DNA of 15,303 bases from positions 1-15,303 of the forward strand of contig NZER01000187.1 of the NCBI GenBank assembly GCA_002690445.1, read 5' to 3'. The position numbers were made by a program, and so were the translations under genes. The notes under the pieces are model-generated. The model was not told where the DNA came from and made no database searches. It was given only the letters and a program-made list of their open reading frames with translations. Position 1 is the first letter of the stretch. Each line of letters opens with the position of its first letter. Positions 1-7,779 of the stretch are shown one piece after another. The stretch comes from Candidatus Pacearchaeota archaeon. GTDB taxonomy: Archaea > Nanoarchaeota > Nanoarchaeia > Pacearchaeales > GW2011-AR1.

Positions 1-1
1 A

Positions 2-346
2 GGTGACACTGGCCCACAAGGCGCACAGGGCGACGCAGGTGACACTGGCCCACAAGGCGCACAGGGCGACGCAGGTGACACTGGCCCACAAGGCACTCAA
101 GGAGATGACGGTCCGCAAGGCCCACAAGGCGCACAAGGCGCACAAGGCGATCAAGGTGACACTGGCCCACAAGGACCGCAAGGACCGCAAGGAATTGGCC
201 CACAGGGCGCGCAGGGCGCGGCTAGTACTGTTCCCGGACCTCAAGGACCGCAGGGAGTAGGACCGCAAGGACCGCAAGGACCGCAAGGCACGCAGGGTGA
301 CGATGGACCACAAGGCGCACAGGGCGAAACCGGTCCACAAGGAACA
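2..346 (+). repeat. Collagen-like Gly-X-Y coding repeat array 1
   Basis: This is a run of 9-bp-based repeats encoding Gly-X-Y triplets, dominated by GPQ, GAQ, GDT and GDA. The first part consists of near-identical 36-bp units (12 residues, [12 protein letters not shown]) starting at 2 and 38, with a diverged copy from 74. The array is cut by the left window edge. Two short interruptions (GIGPQG and AASTVPG) break the strict triplet register. Read in other frames it yields spurious histidine/alanine/lysine-rich open frames. Confidence 0.9.
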
Positions 347-1774
347 GCAGCATCATGTGGATCAGGCACAGAAATACAATGGAGAGATTCTTCTTCAGGT
401 GCAATGGCTTGCCATGCAAATTATTACTTTTATGAAAGTAGCGTTAATAGACCCCACAGTGAAGCCGGGTTTGGTGCCATTATGGATACTACACCCTATT
501 ATGGATATATGTGGTGGAATCAGAAAACAGTTTCTTCTGCGTTAAGAGCTTGGCACATAGGCATGACAGAAGCTGAGGGTGGATTTGACACTAAGCAGGA
601 CAATTTATATTTAGCATTCTATAACGGGTCAAGTGACACTTGGAAAGATATGTTTACTTTCACGTCGTCAGGGCGACTTGGAATTGGACCGCAAGGCTAT
701 ACTTCAGGAGCAGTCTCCGGCCCATCATATCCACTTGATGTAGATGGTGAAGCGCGCATTCAGGAAGGCGTATGGATTAACCATTTAAAAATAGGTCTTC
801 AACCAATCAGCGCTACAGGAAGTACAGGAGCAAATGCTATTGATGCGTGGAATGGAAATTTAGAACTTATGGCACTAGACTCAGATGATTGTAATATTTG
901 CCACGGAGGAGGAGACGTTGGGATAGGCGTAGCAGCGTCAGCACCCCCCGGCGGATCCACCGCCAAACTCACAGTAAATGGAAGAATTTATGCTTATGGT
1001 GCTAATGGTAAACTTTATGTCAATAATCCAACGTCATCAAGCACTTCCACCAATTTTGTCAAATGGAATTCTACTACGAAAGAATTTGAATATGGTACAG
1101 GATCAGGAGGACCACAGGGCGGGCAGGGCGATACTGGCCCACAGGGCGCACAGGGCGACGCAGGTGACACTGGCCCACAAGGCCCACAAGGCGCACAGGG
1201 CGACGCAGGTGACACTGGCCCACAAGGACCACAGGGCGCACAGGGGGCATCAGGAACTGGCCCACAAGGCGCACAAGGCGCACAAGGCACTGCGGGTGAT
1301 ACTGGGCCTCAAGGACCGCAGGGCTCAACAGGAGTCACGGGAACTTCAGGAGCGAAATACGCCATAGTACCAAGCAAGGACGAGGGTTCTTACGTCGGTC
1401 TGACATGTGTAGAAATGCCAGAAACAAGATTTGACGATGTTGTAATTGTTCGTCCGGATGGGGAAAGAAAATTTTCAATACCTCTTGATGAAGAATACAT
1501 ATTTGTATGTGAGCAAGGCACCATAAAACCTGTAAGTTACGTACCGTCTGAACCTTGCGTCTGTGGCATAAAAATTGAATACAAATCCTTGCCTAGCCGA
1601 GAGATGACCGTGGCTTTCGTTACTGTAGAAATTGAAGGTGATATACCTCAAGAAATTATAATTAAATTCTCTGGAGTAAGGAAAGGAAAAGGTGGATTAA
1701 GATTCGAGCGATTTACAGCGGAACAAGCTAAGGCGAATTCTCAATTCTGGACTAGTTGGAAAAATGACAAATAA
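2..1774 (+). CDS. Collagen-like phage fibre protein (5' end outside window)
   Basis: The reading frame is open from base 2 to the TAA at 1772-1774, giving 590 visible residues; the start lies upstream of the window. Domain order in visible residues: Gly-X-Y collagen-like array (about 1-115, mostly GPQGAQGD units), a fibre domain (116-369), a second Gly-X-Y array (370-451) and a C-terminal domain (452-590). The middle domain holds two fibre-type segments, GRLGIG at residue 224 and GDVGIG at 305; the latter is followed by AKLTVNG, a pattern common in phage tail-fibre proteins. The last domain ends in [13 protein letters not shown]. Collagen-like arrays in phage proteins form trimeric rods, so this is probably a trimeric surface fibre with terminal globular heads for receptor or surface binding. 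It sits upstream of the neck genes, so a head-attached fibre is as possible as a tail fibre. The family of the C-terminal domain is not recognised. Confidence 0.85.
   Translation, partial: GDTGPQGAQGDAGDTGPQGAQGDAGDTGPQGTQGDDGPQGPQGAQGAQGDQGDTGPQGPQGPQGIGPQGAQGAASTVPGPQGPQGVGPQGPQGPQGTQGDDGPQGAQGETGPQGTAASCGSGTEIQWRDSSSGAMACHANYYFYESSVNRPHSEAGFGAIMDTTPYYGYMWWNQKTVSSALRAWHIGMTEAEGGFDTKQDNLYLAFYNGSSDTWKDMFTFTSSGRLGIGPQGYTSGAVSGPSYPLDVDGEARIQEGVWINHLKIGLQPISATGSTGANAIDAWNGNLELMALDSDDCNICHGGGDVGIGVAASAPPGGSTAKLTVNGRIYAYGANGKLYVNNPTSSSTSTNFVKWNSTTKEFEYGTGSGGPQGGQGDTGPQGAQGDAGDTGPQGPQGAQGDAGDTGPQGPQGAQGASGTGPQGAQGAQGTAGDTGPQGPQGSTGVTGTSGAKYAIVPSKDEGSYVGLTCVEMPETRFDDVVIVRPDGERKFSIPLDEEYIFVCEQGTIKPVSYVPSEPCVCGIKIEYKSLPSREMTVAFVTVEIEGDIPQEIIIKFSGVRKGKGGLRFERFTAEQAKANSQFWTSWKNDK
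1109..1354 (+). repeat. Collagen-like Gly-X-Y coding repeat array 2
   Basis: This is a second Gly-X-Y array inside the same gene, about 82 residues long. It includes 45-bp units ([15 protein letters not shown]) beginning at 1163 and 1208 whose DNA is nearly the same as the units in array 1 about 1.1 kb upstream. It ends in [10 protein letters not shown] before the C-terminal domain. One break in triplet spacing occurs at GASGTGPQG. Confidence 0.9.
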
Positions 1775-1780
1775 GAGGAG
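1773..1780 (+). promoter_or_regulatory. Ribosome binding site for the GTG-started gene at 1789
   Basis: AAGAGGAG overlaps the stop codon of the fibre gene and lies 8 bases before GTG 1789. This strong Shine-Dalgarno match supports the GTG as the real start. Confidence 0.7.
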
Positions 1781-1788
1781 TTGGTTTT

Positions 1789-3075
1789 GTGAGCGGCGCG
1801 GAATATTTACTTATAACCGAAAGAATAAATTCAGCTTTAAATTCAATCAATGGCTTTATTTGTTCTAGACCCTGCTGTTTTGAACACAACTCAATTCCGA
1901 GTGATCCACCGCAAGGACATCACACATATATAGGATTTGCAAAACATATATGGGATGGTGAAAAATTTACAGAAGAACAAATATTAAACTACGAAAACGA
2001 TACAAAACATGGAGTAATTCATGGAGTATTATGTTATGTTATAGCTTGTATAATTAATTCAGATATAGCAGAAAACTTAAACAGAAGAATAGAAAATAAA
2101 AATTTATGCAAAATTAAAAAAAGCAGAAAATTGTCAGATTCTCCGCTTGAGCTTTTAGGAAAAGATTTGGGAGATTATTCAGAAGAAGAATTAAAAATTT
2201 CTTTAGAGTGCTACAATAACCCCTCGAAAGAAGAAAAATTATTAACTTCATGTCTTATTCATGATTTTCTAAGATGTTCTTTTGGGACTGAGGACCATGA
2301 CAAAAACTTAATAAAATATTTTCCACAGGTTGATAGTACCGCGCTTTCTCATTCTTCCCCTAACTCGGATATAGAGAAACACTCTTTAATTAGGGGCGAT
2401 AGATTAGAGTTGTTAAGATTTGATAACGCAGAAGAATGGATCAATAAAGAAAAAATCTTGGAGAACTATTCAGAACTCCAATTAAATTTAATTAAAATTT
2501 TTTATAATACAGTAAGGCCTGTTCTAGAAAAAAGCCATAAACATAGAAATGAAAGATGGATCAGACACGGGTTAGAACGCCACATATCTTCTTATAAATT
2601 TGAAAATTATTATCCGTCAACTACGATTGACATAACAAATGAAGAAAATCTAAAAGATGTTGTTTTAACATCGCTCGAACGAAGCGAACAATATTGGTCT
2701 GTAGAATTATCGAAAGGATCAATGGGAGATTGTATCGTGGGGCAAAAGGCTGCAAAAGATAATTTCGAAGCATTCTGGCAAGAGCCAAATACTTTTTTTT
2801 CTTGGGAATTGGTTCAAGGAAAAATTCCGTTAATGGAACACAGAGTAAAAACAGGTAAAAATTTAGTAGCTAATACCTTAAGGGATCATTTTTTTGCGTC
2901 GGGCACTCTTCCGATTTCTGACTGGGTCTTTACTCATAAAAATATAAATTCTAAAATGATTGAAATCTTATTGAAAAATAATGTTTATTTTTGTCACGAG
3001 AACATAGTCGGGAAGTTCCTTAAAACTTGCGAGAAAGTAATAGATGTATTCTATGGAATAAAAATGAAATTATGA
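1789..3075 (+). CDS. Unknown protein, weak HD-hydrolase-like pattern
   Basis: A 428-residue protein starting at GTG, chosen because of the AAGAGGAG site 8 bases upstream. I do not recognise the family. The first half has a histidine/aspartate arrangement that recalls HD-type metal phosphohydrolases: KHGVIHG (about residue 75), LIHDF (about 157) and then EDHDKNL and LSHS. This is a loose match and could be chance. The second half is charged and helical with no recognisable motif. There is no signal peptide or clear membrane segment. The gene is strikingly AT-rich by eye (for example 2041-2130) compared with the fibre gene before it and the tail genes after it, which suggests separate acquisition. 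It overlaps the sulfotransferase gene by four bases (ATGA), so the two are probably co-translated and may work together, for example in modifying a small molecule or surface sugar. Function is unknown. Confidence 0.7.
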   Translation: MSGAEYLLITERINSALNSINGFICSRPCCFEHNSIPSDPPQGHHTYIGFAKHIWDGEKFTEEQILNYENDTKHGVIHGVLCYVIACIINSDIAENLNRRIENKNLCKIKKSRKLSDSPLELLGKDLGDYSEEELKISLECYNNPSKEEKLLTSCLIHDFLRCSFGTEDHDKNLIKYFPQVDSTALSHSSPNSDIEKHSLIRGDRLELLRFDNAEEWINKEKILENYSELQLNLIKIFYNTVRPVLEKSHKHRNERWIRHGLERHISSYKFENYYPSTTIDITNEENLKDVVLTSLERSEQYWSVELSKGSMGDCIVGQKAAKDNFEAFWQEPNTFFSWELVQGKIPLMEHRVKTGKNLVANTLRDHFFASGTLPISDWVFTHKNINSKMIEILLKNNVYFCHENIVGKFLKTCEKVIDVFYGIKMKL

Positions 3076-3902
3076 AATCTCCTGCCTCAAAAAAGTTTTT
3101 TATATTTACAGATACAAGGACGGGAAGTTCTTGTCTCTTTAATATATTAGCAAAGGCTTATTTTCTTGAATTTCGCAGGGACGTTATCCTGAGAGGGATT
3201 GCAGAGCCTTTTCACCCAAGGGTGATTTCTTATTTTTATAAGAAAGAGATCTATAACGCCTTATATCCCGTTGAACCTAATTTTGAAGAAAATCCTAGAA
3301 AATGGACAGACGAAGGTCGACTCCTCAAAGAGGAGTGGCCCGTGGTAAATAATGTGTTTAACAAGAGCTTTGAAATGAGCCATGGGATAAAACACATTTG
3401 GAATCATTTGTGCCCAGAACAAAATTATTTATTACTTGAGAAGGCTTTATCTAGGGGTTATAAAATTATATTCCTGTACAGAGAAGGGGTTGTTAAAAAA
3501 TGTTTGTCTCATACCCTATCCGAGCAATCAAAAGAATGGAGGTGGCATAAAAAAAAGCCGGAATTCAAAAATATTAATTTAGAAAGACTCAACCGATTAG
3601 TTGAAAGGTACACCAAAAGCAAAGAAGAATATGAAGCCTTTCTTTCCGGGCACGAATATTACCCCGTGTCTTATGAAGGTTTTTTAGGGCTAGATAGCTA
3701 TAGACAAAAAATAGAAAGAGTTTTTGATATATTGGAATTTTGTGAGATCAAAATAGAAAACACCCCGATCAGTCTTTGTAAAAAAATAATAGGCAAAAAC
3801 AGGAAAATGACCACAAAAGAAATTTTACGATTGATTCCGAACCTAAAAGAGGTGTGTGAATTTGCAAAAAATAAATATAACGAAGACATAATGAGCTCCT
3901 GA
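3072..3902 (+). CDS. Sulfotransferase-family protein
   Basis: A 276-residue protein. The start is taken as ATG 3072, which overlaps the previous stop as ATGA; a TTG at 3027 would extend it within the upstream gene but is less likely. The N-terminus FFIFTDTRTGSSCLFNIL fits the 5'-phosphosulfate-binding loop of PAPS-dependent sulfotransferases (T15-R-T-G-S-S20). IIFLYREGVVKKCLSH (from residue 132) fits the 3'-phosphate-binding strand and helix, with Arg137 and Ser146. Length is normal for a single-domain carbohydrate-type sulfotransferase. The expected reaction is transfer of sulfate from PAPS to a hydroxyl or amino group of a sugar, lipid or peptide; the acceptor cannot be read from the sequence. 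No signal peptide or transmembrane anchor is seen, so the enzyme should be cytoplasmic. It is probably co-expressed with the unknown gene just upstream, and both look like cargo set into the structural region. Confidence 0.75.
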   Translation: MKSPASKKFFIFTDTRTGSSCLFNILAKAYFLEFRRDVILRGIAEPFHPRVISYFYKKEIYNALYPVEPNFEENPRKWTDEGRLLKEEWPVVNNVFNKSFEMSHGIKHIWNHLCPEQNYLLLEKALSRGYKIIFLYREGVVKKCLSHTLSEQSKEWRWHKKKPEFKNINLERLNRLVERYTKSKEEYEAFLSGHEYYPVSYEGFLGLDSYRQKIERVFDILEFCEIKIENTPISLCKKIIGKNRKMTTKEILRLIPNLKEVCEFAKNKYNEDIMSS

Positions 3903-3930
3903 ATCTATCTAGAGTGTAACACCCAGTGAG

Positions 3931-4455
3931 ATGAAAATTGTAGATATAGCAGACGAGGTTTATAGGGAATTGGCGGCACCGACGAGTTTAAGTATTCCGG
4001 CAGTCGCTTACTGGTTGAGGTCAAATATTGGAGCGTTAAATAATTACATTAACACTTCTTACGTTATAAACGCAACCACATTTGAAATAGAACAGACAGA
4101 CAGAAGTGATGTTACTTCTGAAATTAGCGAAGAAGCCAAAGCAATACTTAAAAAAATGTACATGGTCCACCATTACGATAAAGAAATAAGGACCAATATT
4201 GGAGCTGCATCGACAGATACAGTTATTGAAGTAAGTGATGCGGGATCAAGGGTCAGAAAAATAAACAAAAATGAAGTAATGAAAACTCTCGCTAATATAA
4301 AAAAACAAGAACATGACGAGCTACAAAGACTAATTGCAGCCTTCAAAATCAAAGGCAGTGCACCTAGGCAAGTTACGGGAGATGACACAGTAGAAGGTAA
4401 CTACAACAAAGACAGGACTGACGTAACTTATAACAGATCAAAAAGTAATTATTAA
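3931..4455 (+). CDS. Probable head-tail connector (adaptor) protein
   Basis: A 174-residue protein beginning MKIVDIADEVYREL, with several amphipathic helices and a polar, disordered-looking C-terminus ending NRSKSNY. The family is not identified from motifs. The adaptor assignment rests on being the first of four contiguous small structural-type genes (the next starts 2 bases after its stop) that end at the tail tube gene, and on its size and helical character, which fit gp6-like connector proteins that bind the portal ring. No good Shine-Dalgarno lies at the usual spacing; GTGAG abuts the ATG. The 28 bases before it (3903-3930) contain nothing recognisable. It could instead be another virion protein. 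Confidence 0.45.
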   Translation: MKIVDIADEVYRELAAPTSLSIPAVAYWLRSNIGALNNYINTSYVINATTFEIEQTDRSDVTSEISEEAKAILKKMYMVHHYDKEIRTNIGAASTDTVIEVSDAGSRVRKINKNEVMKTLANIKKQEHDELQRLIAAFKIKGSAPRQVTGDDTVEGNYNKDRTDVTYNRSKSNY

Positions 4456-4457
4456 GA

Positions 4458-4898
4458 ATGGCAAGCCTGATATCAGCCACGGAGAAGGAATCTTTAACGG
4501 GTATTTTCGGAGACATTTTCGATACCTTTAAAAGAACGATAGTTGTACATAAAGAACCCGTAAGGAAGGTGCAGCAAATTAATTTAACAAATATTTTTGG
4601 ATATGGCGAACCATCAAACCAAACAAATTTTGAATACGTAGAACAATACCAAGAGATAGACGCTGTAGTAAGATATAAATCTAACCATGGCTTTCAAGAT
4701 ATCGAAGATTCAAATATGCAATATATAGATGGAGACGCAAGTATAAAAGTAAACCAAACAGGTAAAGATTATATAAAATCTGGAAAAACAGAAAAAATAA
4801 TAGTAGATGGGAAAACATTCAACGTGAATGGGGAAGAAATCGTACAAAGATTTTTAGATAGCGAATATTACATTTTTAATTTAAAACTTACATCATAA
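4458..4898 (+). CDS. Probable head-closure / neck protein
   Basis: A 146-residue protein starting 2 bases after the previous stop and ending 1 base before the next ATG, so it is translated in a tight block. The N-terminal part (FGDIFDTFKRTIVVHKEP) leads into a mostly beta-type protein with VVRYKSNHGFQDI and a final strand YYIFNLKLTS. Small beta-rich proteins in this position, between an adaptor and a gpZ-sized protein, are typically head-closure (stopper) proteins that seal the portal after packaging. No diagnostic motif is visible, so the role is inferred from position and size. Confidence 0.4.
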   Translation: MASLISATEKESLTGIFGDIFDTFKRTIVVHKEPVRKVQQINLTNIFGYGEPSNQTNFEYVEQYQEIDAVVRYKSNHGFQDIEDSNMQYIDGDASIKVNQTGKDYIKSGKTEKIIVDGKTFNVNGEEIVQRFLDSEYYIFNLKLTS

Positions 4899-4899
4899 A

Positions 4900-5487
4900 A
4901 TGGCTGGGCGTTTCAATAAAAGAGCAATAATGAGGAAGGTCTCAAGATCTAAGAAGTTTATGAAGGCCGCTCGTGACAAAGTCCAGAAAACTTTTCAGAG
5001 AGCCAAGGCATTGATGATAGGCGAATTTGAATCCCATCCGATAACCCAAGAATTACAAAATGGAGCATCCGCAAGGAACCTCAGCAATACTTTAACTGGT
5101 TATGGAAATTTATTTACTTTCATAGGGTTCCCCAGTGGGTATGACCCAATTTCTCCAGTTAGAAATTTACTTATATTTTCTACAAATTTAAAAATGGGGA
5201 GGCCCCAAATGAAAGGAGGAAGACTACGCATCTCTACAAGAATAACTATTCCTCCGAGTGCAGCTTTCGGCGCTGTTGCTAGAATGCCATGGGAAGGAGG
5301 AAGAAATTGGATCCATGGAATAGAAAATGGAATATCTGGTTTTGGATATTATATGTATATGACTACTCAAGCAAGTCGGTCAGGTGGGGGCATTCAAGCT
5401 GACCACCAAATAAGAGCAGGAAATTTCAGGCCAACCCCATATCTGTCACAAATAATCATGAAATTTATAGCAAGGGTTAGAAGGTAA
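4900..5487 (+). CDS. Probable neck protein in the lambda gpZ position
   Basis: A 195-residue protein with a very basic N-terminus (KRAIMRKVSRSKKFMKAARDK), then FESHPITQEL and GNLFTFIGF, a Gly/Arg-rich middle and a basic end (FIARVRR). Its length is close to lambda gpZ (about 190 residues) and it holds the equivalent slot, between the closure candidate and the tail-completion candidate. HK97 gp10-like/gpZ-like proteins link the tail end to the head. The following gene begins inside its stop codon (TAATG), which implies translational coupling. Assignment is by synteny and size. Confidence 0.45.
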   Translation: MAGRFNKRAIMRKVSRSKKFMKAARDKVQKTFQRAKALMIGEFESHPITQELQNGASARNLSNTLTGYGNLFTFIGFPSGYDPISPVRNLLIFSTNLKMGRPQMKGGRLRISTRITIPPSAAFGAVARMPWEGGRNWIHGIENGISGFGYYMYMTTQASRSGGGIQADHQIRAGNFRPTPYLSQIIMKFIARVRR

Positions 5488-6311
5488 TGAAATATCAATA
5501 TGAAAATCAGGTAATGAGTAGTCTTCTTTTATTTGTTGATCACGAGATCACAAACAAGGGGGAGGCTTATTCTAATTATTCTAGCTATTTTTACCCAGCA
5601 AATAATATCTATAACGGATATTATACCTACGCTGCTCCATTCAAGCAATTGGTTGTTGACGACTCAATTACTGGACCGACAGTAATGAAAAGCATCCATA
5701 TAGACGGTAGTCCTATAGCTATAGGAGCTGGTGGATTAGCAGGGATTAATCACTACGAGGGAGAACTATACTTTACAAGCGAAGTAGGAGGAACAATTAG
5801 TGGAAGTTATGCAGTAAAGGATTTCAATGTATATTTAACAAATGAGCCTGAGGAAAAAATACTTTTTGAAGAAAAATATCATATTAATACAAAAACAACG
5901 CAAGTTTTAAGCGGCTTACATTCCAATCTGCAAACTTATCCCGCCATTTACTTGAAGAATTTCGGGGGAGATAATAAAAGTTTCGCTTTTGGGGGTATAA
6001 ATCAAACTACCACACAGGTAAGGGCCGTAATATTAGCTGATTCTTCATTTGCCTTGGATGCAGTATGTAGCATCCTAAAAGATACACATATGAAACAAGT
6101 CCCGATAATAGAGGAACTACCATTTAGCGCCATGAATGCTTATACAGGTAGTTCTTTCAACTATACTGGCCTTGCCACGGGACTGGGACCTAGGATAGAA
6201 AAAGTCTACATTTCTAAGGACGTAACGAGGGGCATTGGCTCAAATCCTAGTGTTTTTTCGGCTTTTGTTGACTTTGATATTAGGCTGGTCAGAGCCCAGA
6301 GCTATTCATAA
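5487..6311 (+). CDS. Virion structural protein, possibly tail completion/terminator
   Basis: A 274-residue protein whose ATG overlaps the preceding TAA by one base. It is rich in Gly, Tyr, Ser and Asn and looks beta-structured (for example YPANNIYNGYYTYAAPF and AIGAGGLAGINHYEGELYF). It has no charged coiled coils or enzyme motifs, which fits a virion protein. Its position just before the tail tube gene is where tail-terminator or completion proteins (lambda gpU position) are encoded, but it is about twice the size of gpU. It could carry an extra domain or be a decoration or collar protein. It is the last of the four-gene block; 113 non-coding bases follow. Confidence 0.45.
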   Translation: MKYQYENQVMSSLLLFVDHEITNKGEAYSNYSSYFYPANNIYNGYYTYAAPFKQLVVDDSITGPTVMKSIHIDGSPIAIGAGGLAGINHYEGELYFTSEVGGTISGSYAVKDFNVYLTNEPEEKILFEEKYHINTKTTQVLSGLHSNLQTYPAIYLKNFGGDNKSFAFGGINQTTTQVRAVILADSSFALDAVCSILKDTHMKQVPIIEELPFSAMNAYTGSSFNYTGLATGLGPRIEKVYISKDVTRGIGSNPSVFSAFVDFDIRLVRAQSYS

Positions 6312-6424
6312 AGATAATGGAAAATTCATTTCACAAAGAGCAAAAAAAATTGTAAGAAAAGATAGAGAAATAAAGTTTCTCAAATTAACCTAGAACATGT
6401 AATTACAAAAAAGGAGAATATAAT
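6312..6424 (+). other. Leader region before the tail tube gene
   Basis: At 113 bases this is the longest non-coding stretch in the window. It is A-rich and holds a perfect 6-bp inverted repeat (GAGAAA 6365-6370 and TTTCTC 6376-6381, 5-base loop). It ends in a strong ribosome binding site. I see no convincing -35/-10 pair. It probably gives the tube gene its own expression control through a promoter or an mRNA leader, but the sequence does not settle which. Confidence 0.4.
6411..6416 (+). promoter_or_regulatory. Ribosome binding site of the tail tube gene
   Basis: AAGGAG with 8 bases to ATG 6425. It is among the best Shine-Dalgarno matches in the window and fits high expression of the tube protein. 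Confidence 0.8.
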
Positions 6425-7270
6425 ATGCCATCAAGAACAATTTATGTAGACTCAGAAGTACTGATCACGCCACCGGGGACTGCCACCCGGAGCGTAGAAG
6501 CTGTAACGAGCGCAACCTACACAACTGACACACCTAGGGAGCAGGTTTCTGCTTTCGGTAAGGATGGTCAGGTAGCAACCGTTCAGAACGAATCGACAAC
6601 AAGCACTATTGAAATCGTATTTCACCCGCTGGAGACAGGGACGGGGACATCTGGTTTTGAGCCAAACGATCTTTGCGCCATCATGATTGATGCAGGTAAA
6701 GCTACGCCAATTGGAACAATAATTGACGTAAGAGGAATTGGTAAGCTCTCGGACGCCATTTGCACATCCGTTACTGCTGAAGGTTCAGTGGGCGGACTTC
6801 CTACAATTACGTTATCGTTTGACGGTACAGCTGCTACAGCAACTGCCATCGACCCCGGGGAAACCGGCACCTCGTACGGTATTGCTACCGCAGAAAACGT
6901 AGTACTTATGGTTGGATCCAGTTCTGGTAATGTAAACGCTTACGCGCAGACTGCGTCGTTCAACTGGGAAATGCCCGTTGAGAGACTCAACAGACTTGGC
7001 GACAGCGTAGGCTCAGCCACAACTTACGGAACCCCGCCGGGAACCTCGAGTGTTTCTGTTGAAGGTACGGATGACGCTGGAGCTATTGTTGAAGTAGCTT
7101 TCGGTAAGTTCCAATTCAGCATGCCTCATTCCGCGCAGGTATCTAACGTAACAAACAACTTGGCCGTCGGCGAAATCGGAGCGACCTACAATACAACCAC
7201 AGAGGGAACAGCCCAAGGTTGTAGAGTTAGGGATCAAAGCCCCGATAACCCGTGGAACCGTGGTGACTAA
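6425..7270 (+). CDS. Major tail tube protein
   Basis: A 281-residue protein that should polymerise into the hollow tail tube. The N-terminal half has the look of phage tail tube proteins: short strands, a pReQVSAFGKDGQV-type segment (about residues 37-50), then TSTIEIVFHP. It is rich in Thr, Ser, Gly, Ala and Val, poor in Lys, and lacks coiled coils. The length is within the usual range for tube proteins. It stands directly before the tail-assembly block and the tape measure gene, the standard place. Base composition differs sharply from neighbours: 60-base samples at 6481 and 7201 are about 55-57% G+C, against about 30% at 5881. The shift fits codon use tuned for high expression. An own leader, a strong ribosome binding site and a terminator behind it point the same way. 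The second half (after about residue 145) may be an added domain. Confidence 0.7.
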   Translation: MPSRTIYVDSEVLITPPGTATRSVEAVTSATYTTDTPREQVSAFGKDGQVATVQNESTTSTIEIVFHPLETGTGTSGFEPNDLCAIMIDAGKATPIGTIIDVRGIGKLSDAICTSVTAEGSVGGLPTITLSFDGTAATATAIDPGETGTSYGIATAENVVLMVGSSSGNVNAYAQTASFNWEMPVERLNRLGDSVGSATTYGTPPGTSSVSVEGTDDAGAIVEVAFGKFQFSMPHSAQVSNVTNNLAVGEIGATYNTTTEGTAQGCRVRDQSPDNPWNRGD

Positions 7271-7296
7271 TACTGATTATCACATCTTATTAACAC

Positions 7297-7325
7297 AAAC
7301 CCCGAATTATTTCGGGGTTTTTTTT
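7297..7325 (+). terminator. Rho-independent terminator after the tail tube gene
   Basis: A perfect 10-bp stem, AAACCCCGAA (7297-7306) pairing with TTCGGGGTTT (7311-7320), with a 4-base loop TTAT, running into eight T residues (7318-7325). It lies 26 bases after the tube stop codon. It should stop, or reduce, transcription into the tail-assembly and tape measure genes, so that the tube is made in excess. Confidence 0.93.
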
Positions 7326-7379
7326 ATTTCCCAATGGGTGGAAAAAGCGTGTACAACTATTAAAGGAAAAAGGTTAATT

Positions 7380-7754
7380 ATGAAGGAAGTATTATCAAGG
7401 GAAAAGACGAACTTTGTAGATGATAAGGTTGTCAAAACAAAAAAGTTCGATTTCACTCAAAACGAAAAGCAAGAGGCAGAAGATCTCAAAAATCTCCTAA
7501 TATACCAAATCAAACGGTATGTGACGAAGCTCTACAAAAATCACCTTACAAATTTAGAAGATATAAGGCAGGAGCATCTGGCTTGCTTACATAAAGTCGG
7601 CGGCTTAGTTGACGAGGACTTCATAAAAATGATTCATTTTTTTGATAGCCAAAAAGCGGGTTACCTTAGGAAAAAGACCCTAGATTCAGGTAACGAAACA
7701 ATTCGAGATGTAGAAAATTTATTGGAAAATTTTGAATTTAAATTAAAAAAGTAG
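7380..7754 (+). CDS. Small helical protein, tail-assembly-chaperone position
   Basis: A 124-residue protein. ATG 7380 is chosen because AAAGGAAAAAGG lies just upstream and because the earlier in-frame GTG at 7260 would make translation run through the terminator hairpin. The protein is highly charged and mostly helical (from EKQEAEDLKNLLIYQIKRY onward), with no signal peptide or membrane segment. It is the first gene between tube and tape measure, where lambda-type phages encode tail assembly chaperone G, and its size is similar to gpG. The gene ends on an A-AAA-AAG heptamer in frame, directly before the stop, but the -1 frame closes after three codons, so no gpGT-like fusion can be made. Function is inferred from position. 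Confidence 0.55.
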   Translation: MKEVLSREKTNFVDDKVVKTKKFDFTQNEKQEAEDLKNLLIYQIKRYVTKLYKNHLTNLEDIRQEHLACLHKVGGLVDEDFIKMIHFFDSQKAGYLRKKTLDSGNETIRDVENLLENFEFKLKK

Positions 7755-7779
7755 TAGTATAAAAGGATAAAGGATTTTT

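Noticed and set aside
3..260. Open frame rich in His/Ala/Lys over the first collagen array, with similar ones at 978-1367 and on the minus strand at 1015-1328
   Set aside because: They are alternative-frame readings of the GC-rich Gly-X-Y repeats and have no biological composition or start signals.
2..346. Tandem short repeats at the left edge that look like a repeat array or CRISPR-like locus
   Set aside because: The units are multiples of 9 bp, contiguous without spacers, and encode Gly-X-Y triplets in one continuous frame; they are coding collagen repeats.
3027..3071. TTG start giving a 15-residue longer sulfotransferase
   Set aside because: It lies inside the upstream gene, while ATG 3072 has the classic ATGA overlap and starts just before the conserved PAPS-binding strand.
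7260..7379. GTG start extending the 7380 gene by 40 residues
   Set aside because: It overlaps the tail tube gene end and would translate through the terminator hairpin; ATG 7380 has a good ribosome binding site.
7745..7751. A-AAA-AAG slippery heptamer in frame at the end of the 7380 gene
   Set aside because: The -1 frame reads three valines then TAA at 7760-7762, and the frame of the next gene has TAA at 7768-7770, so no fusion protein can form.
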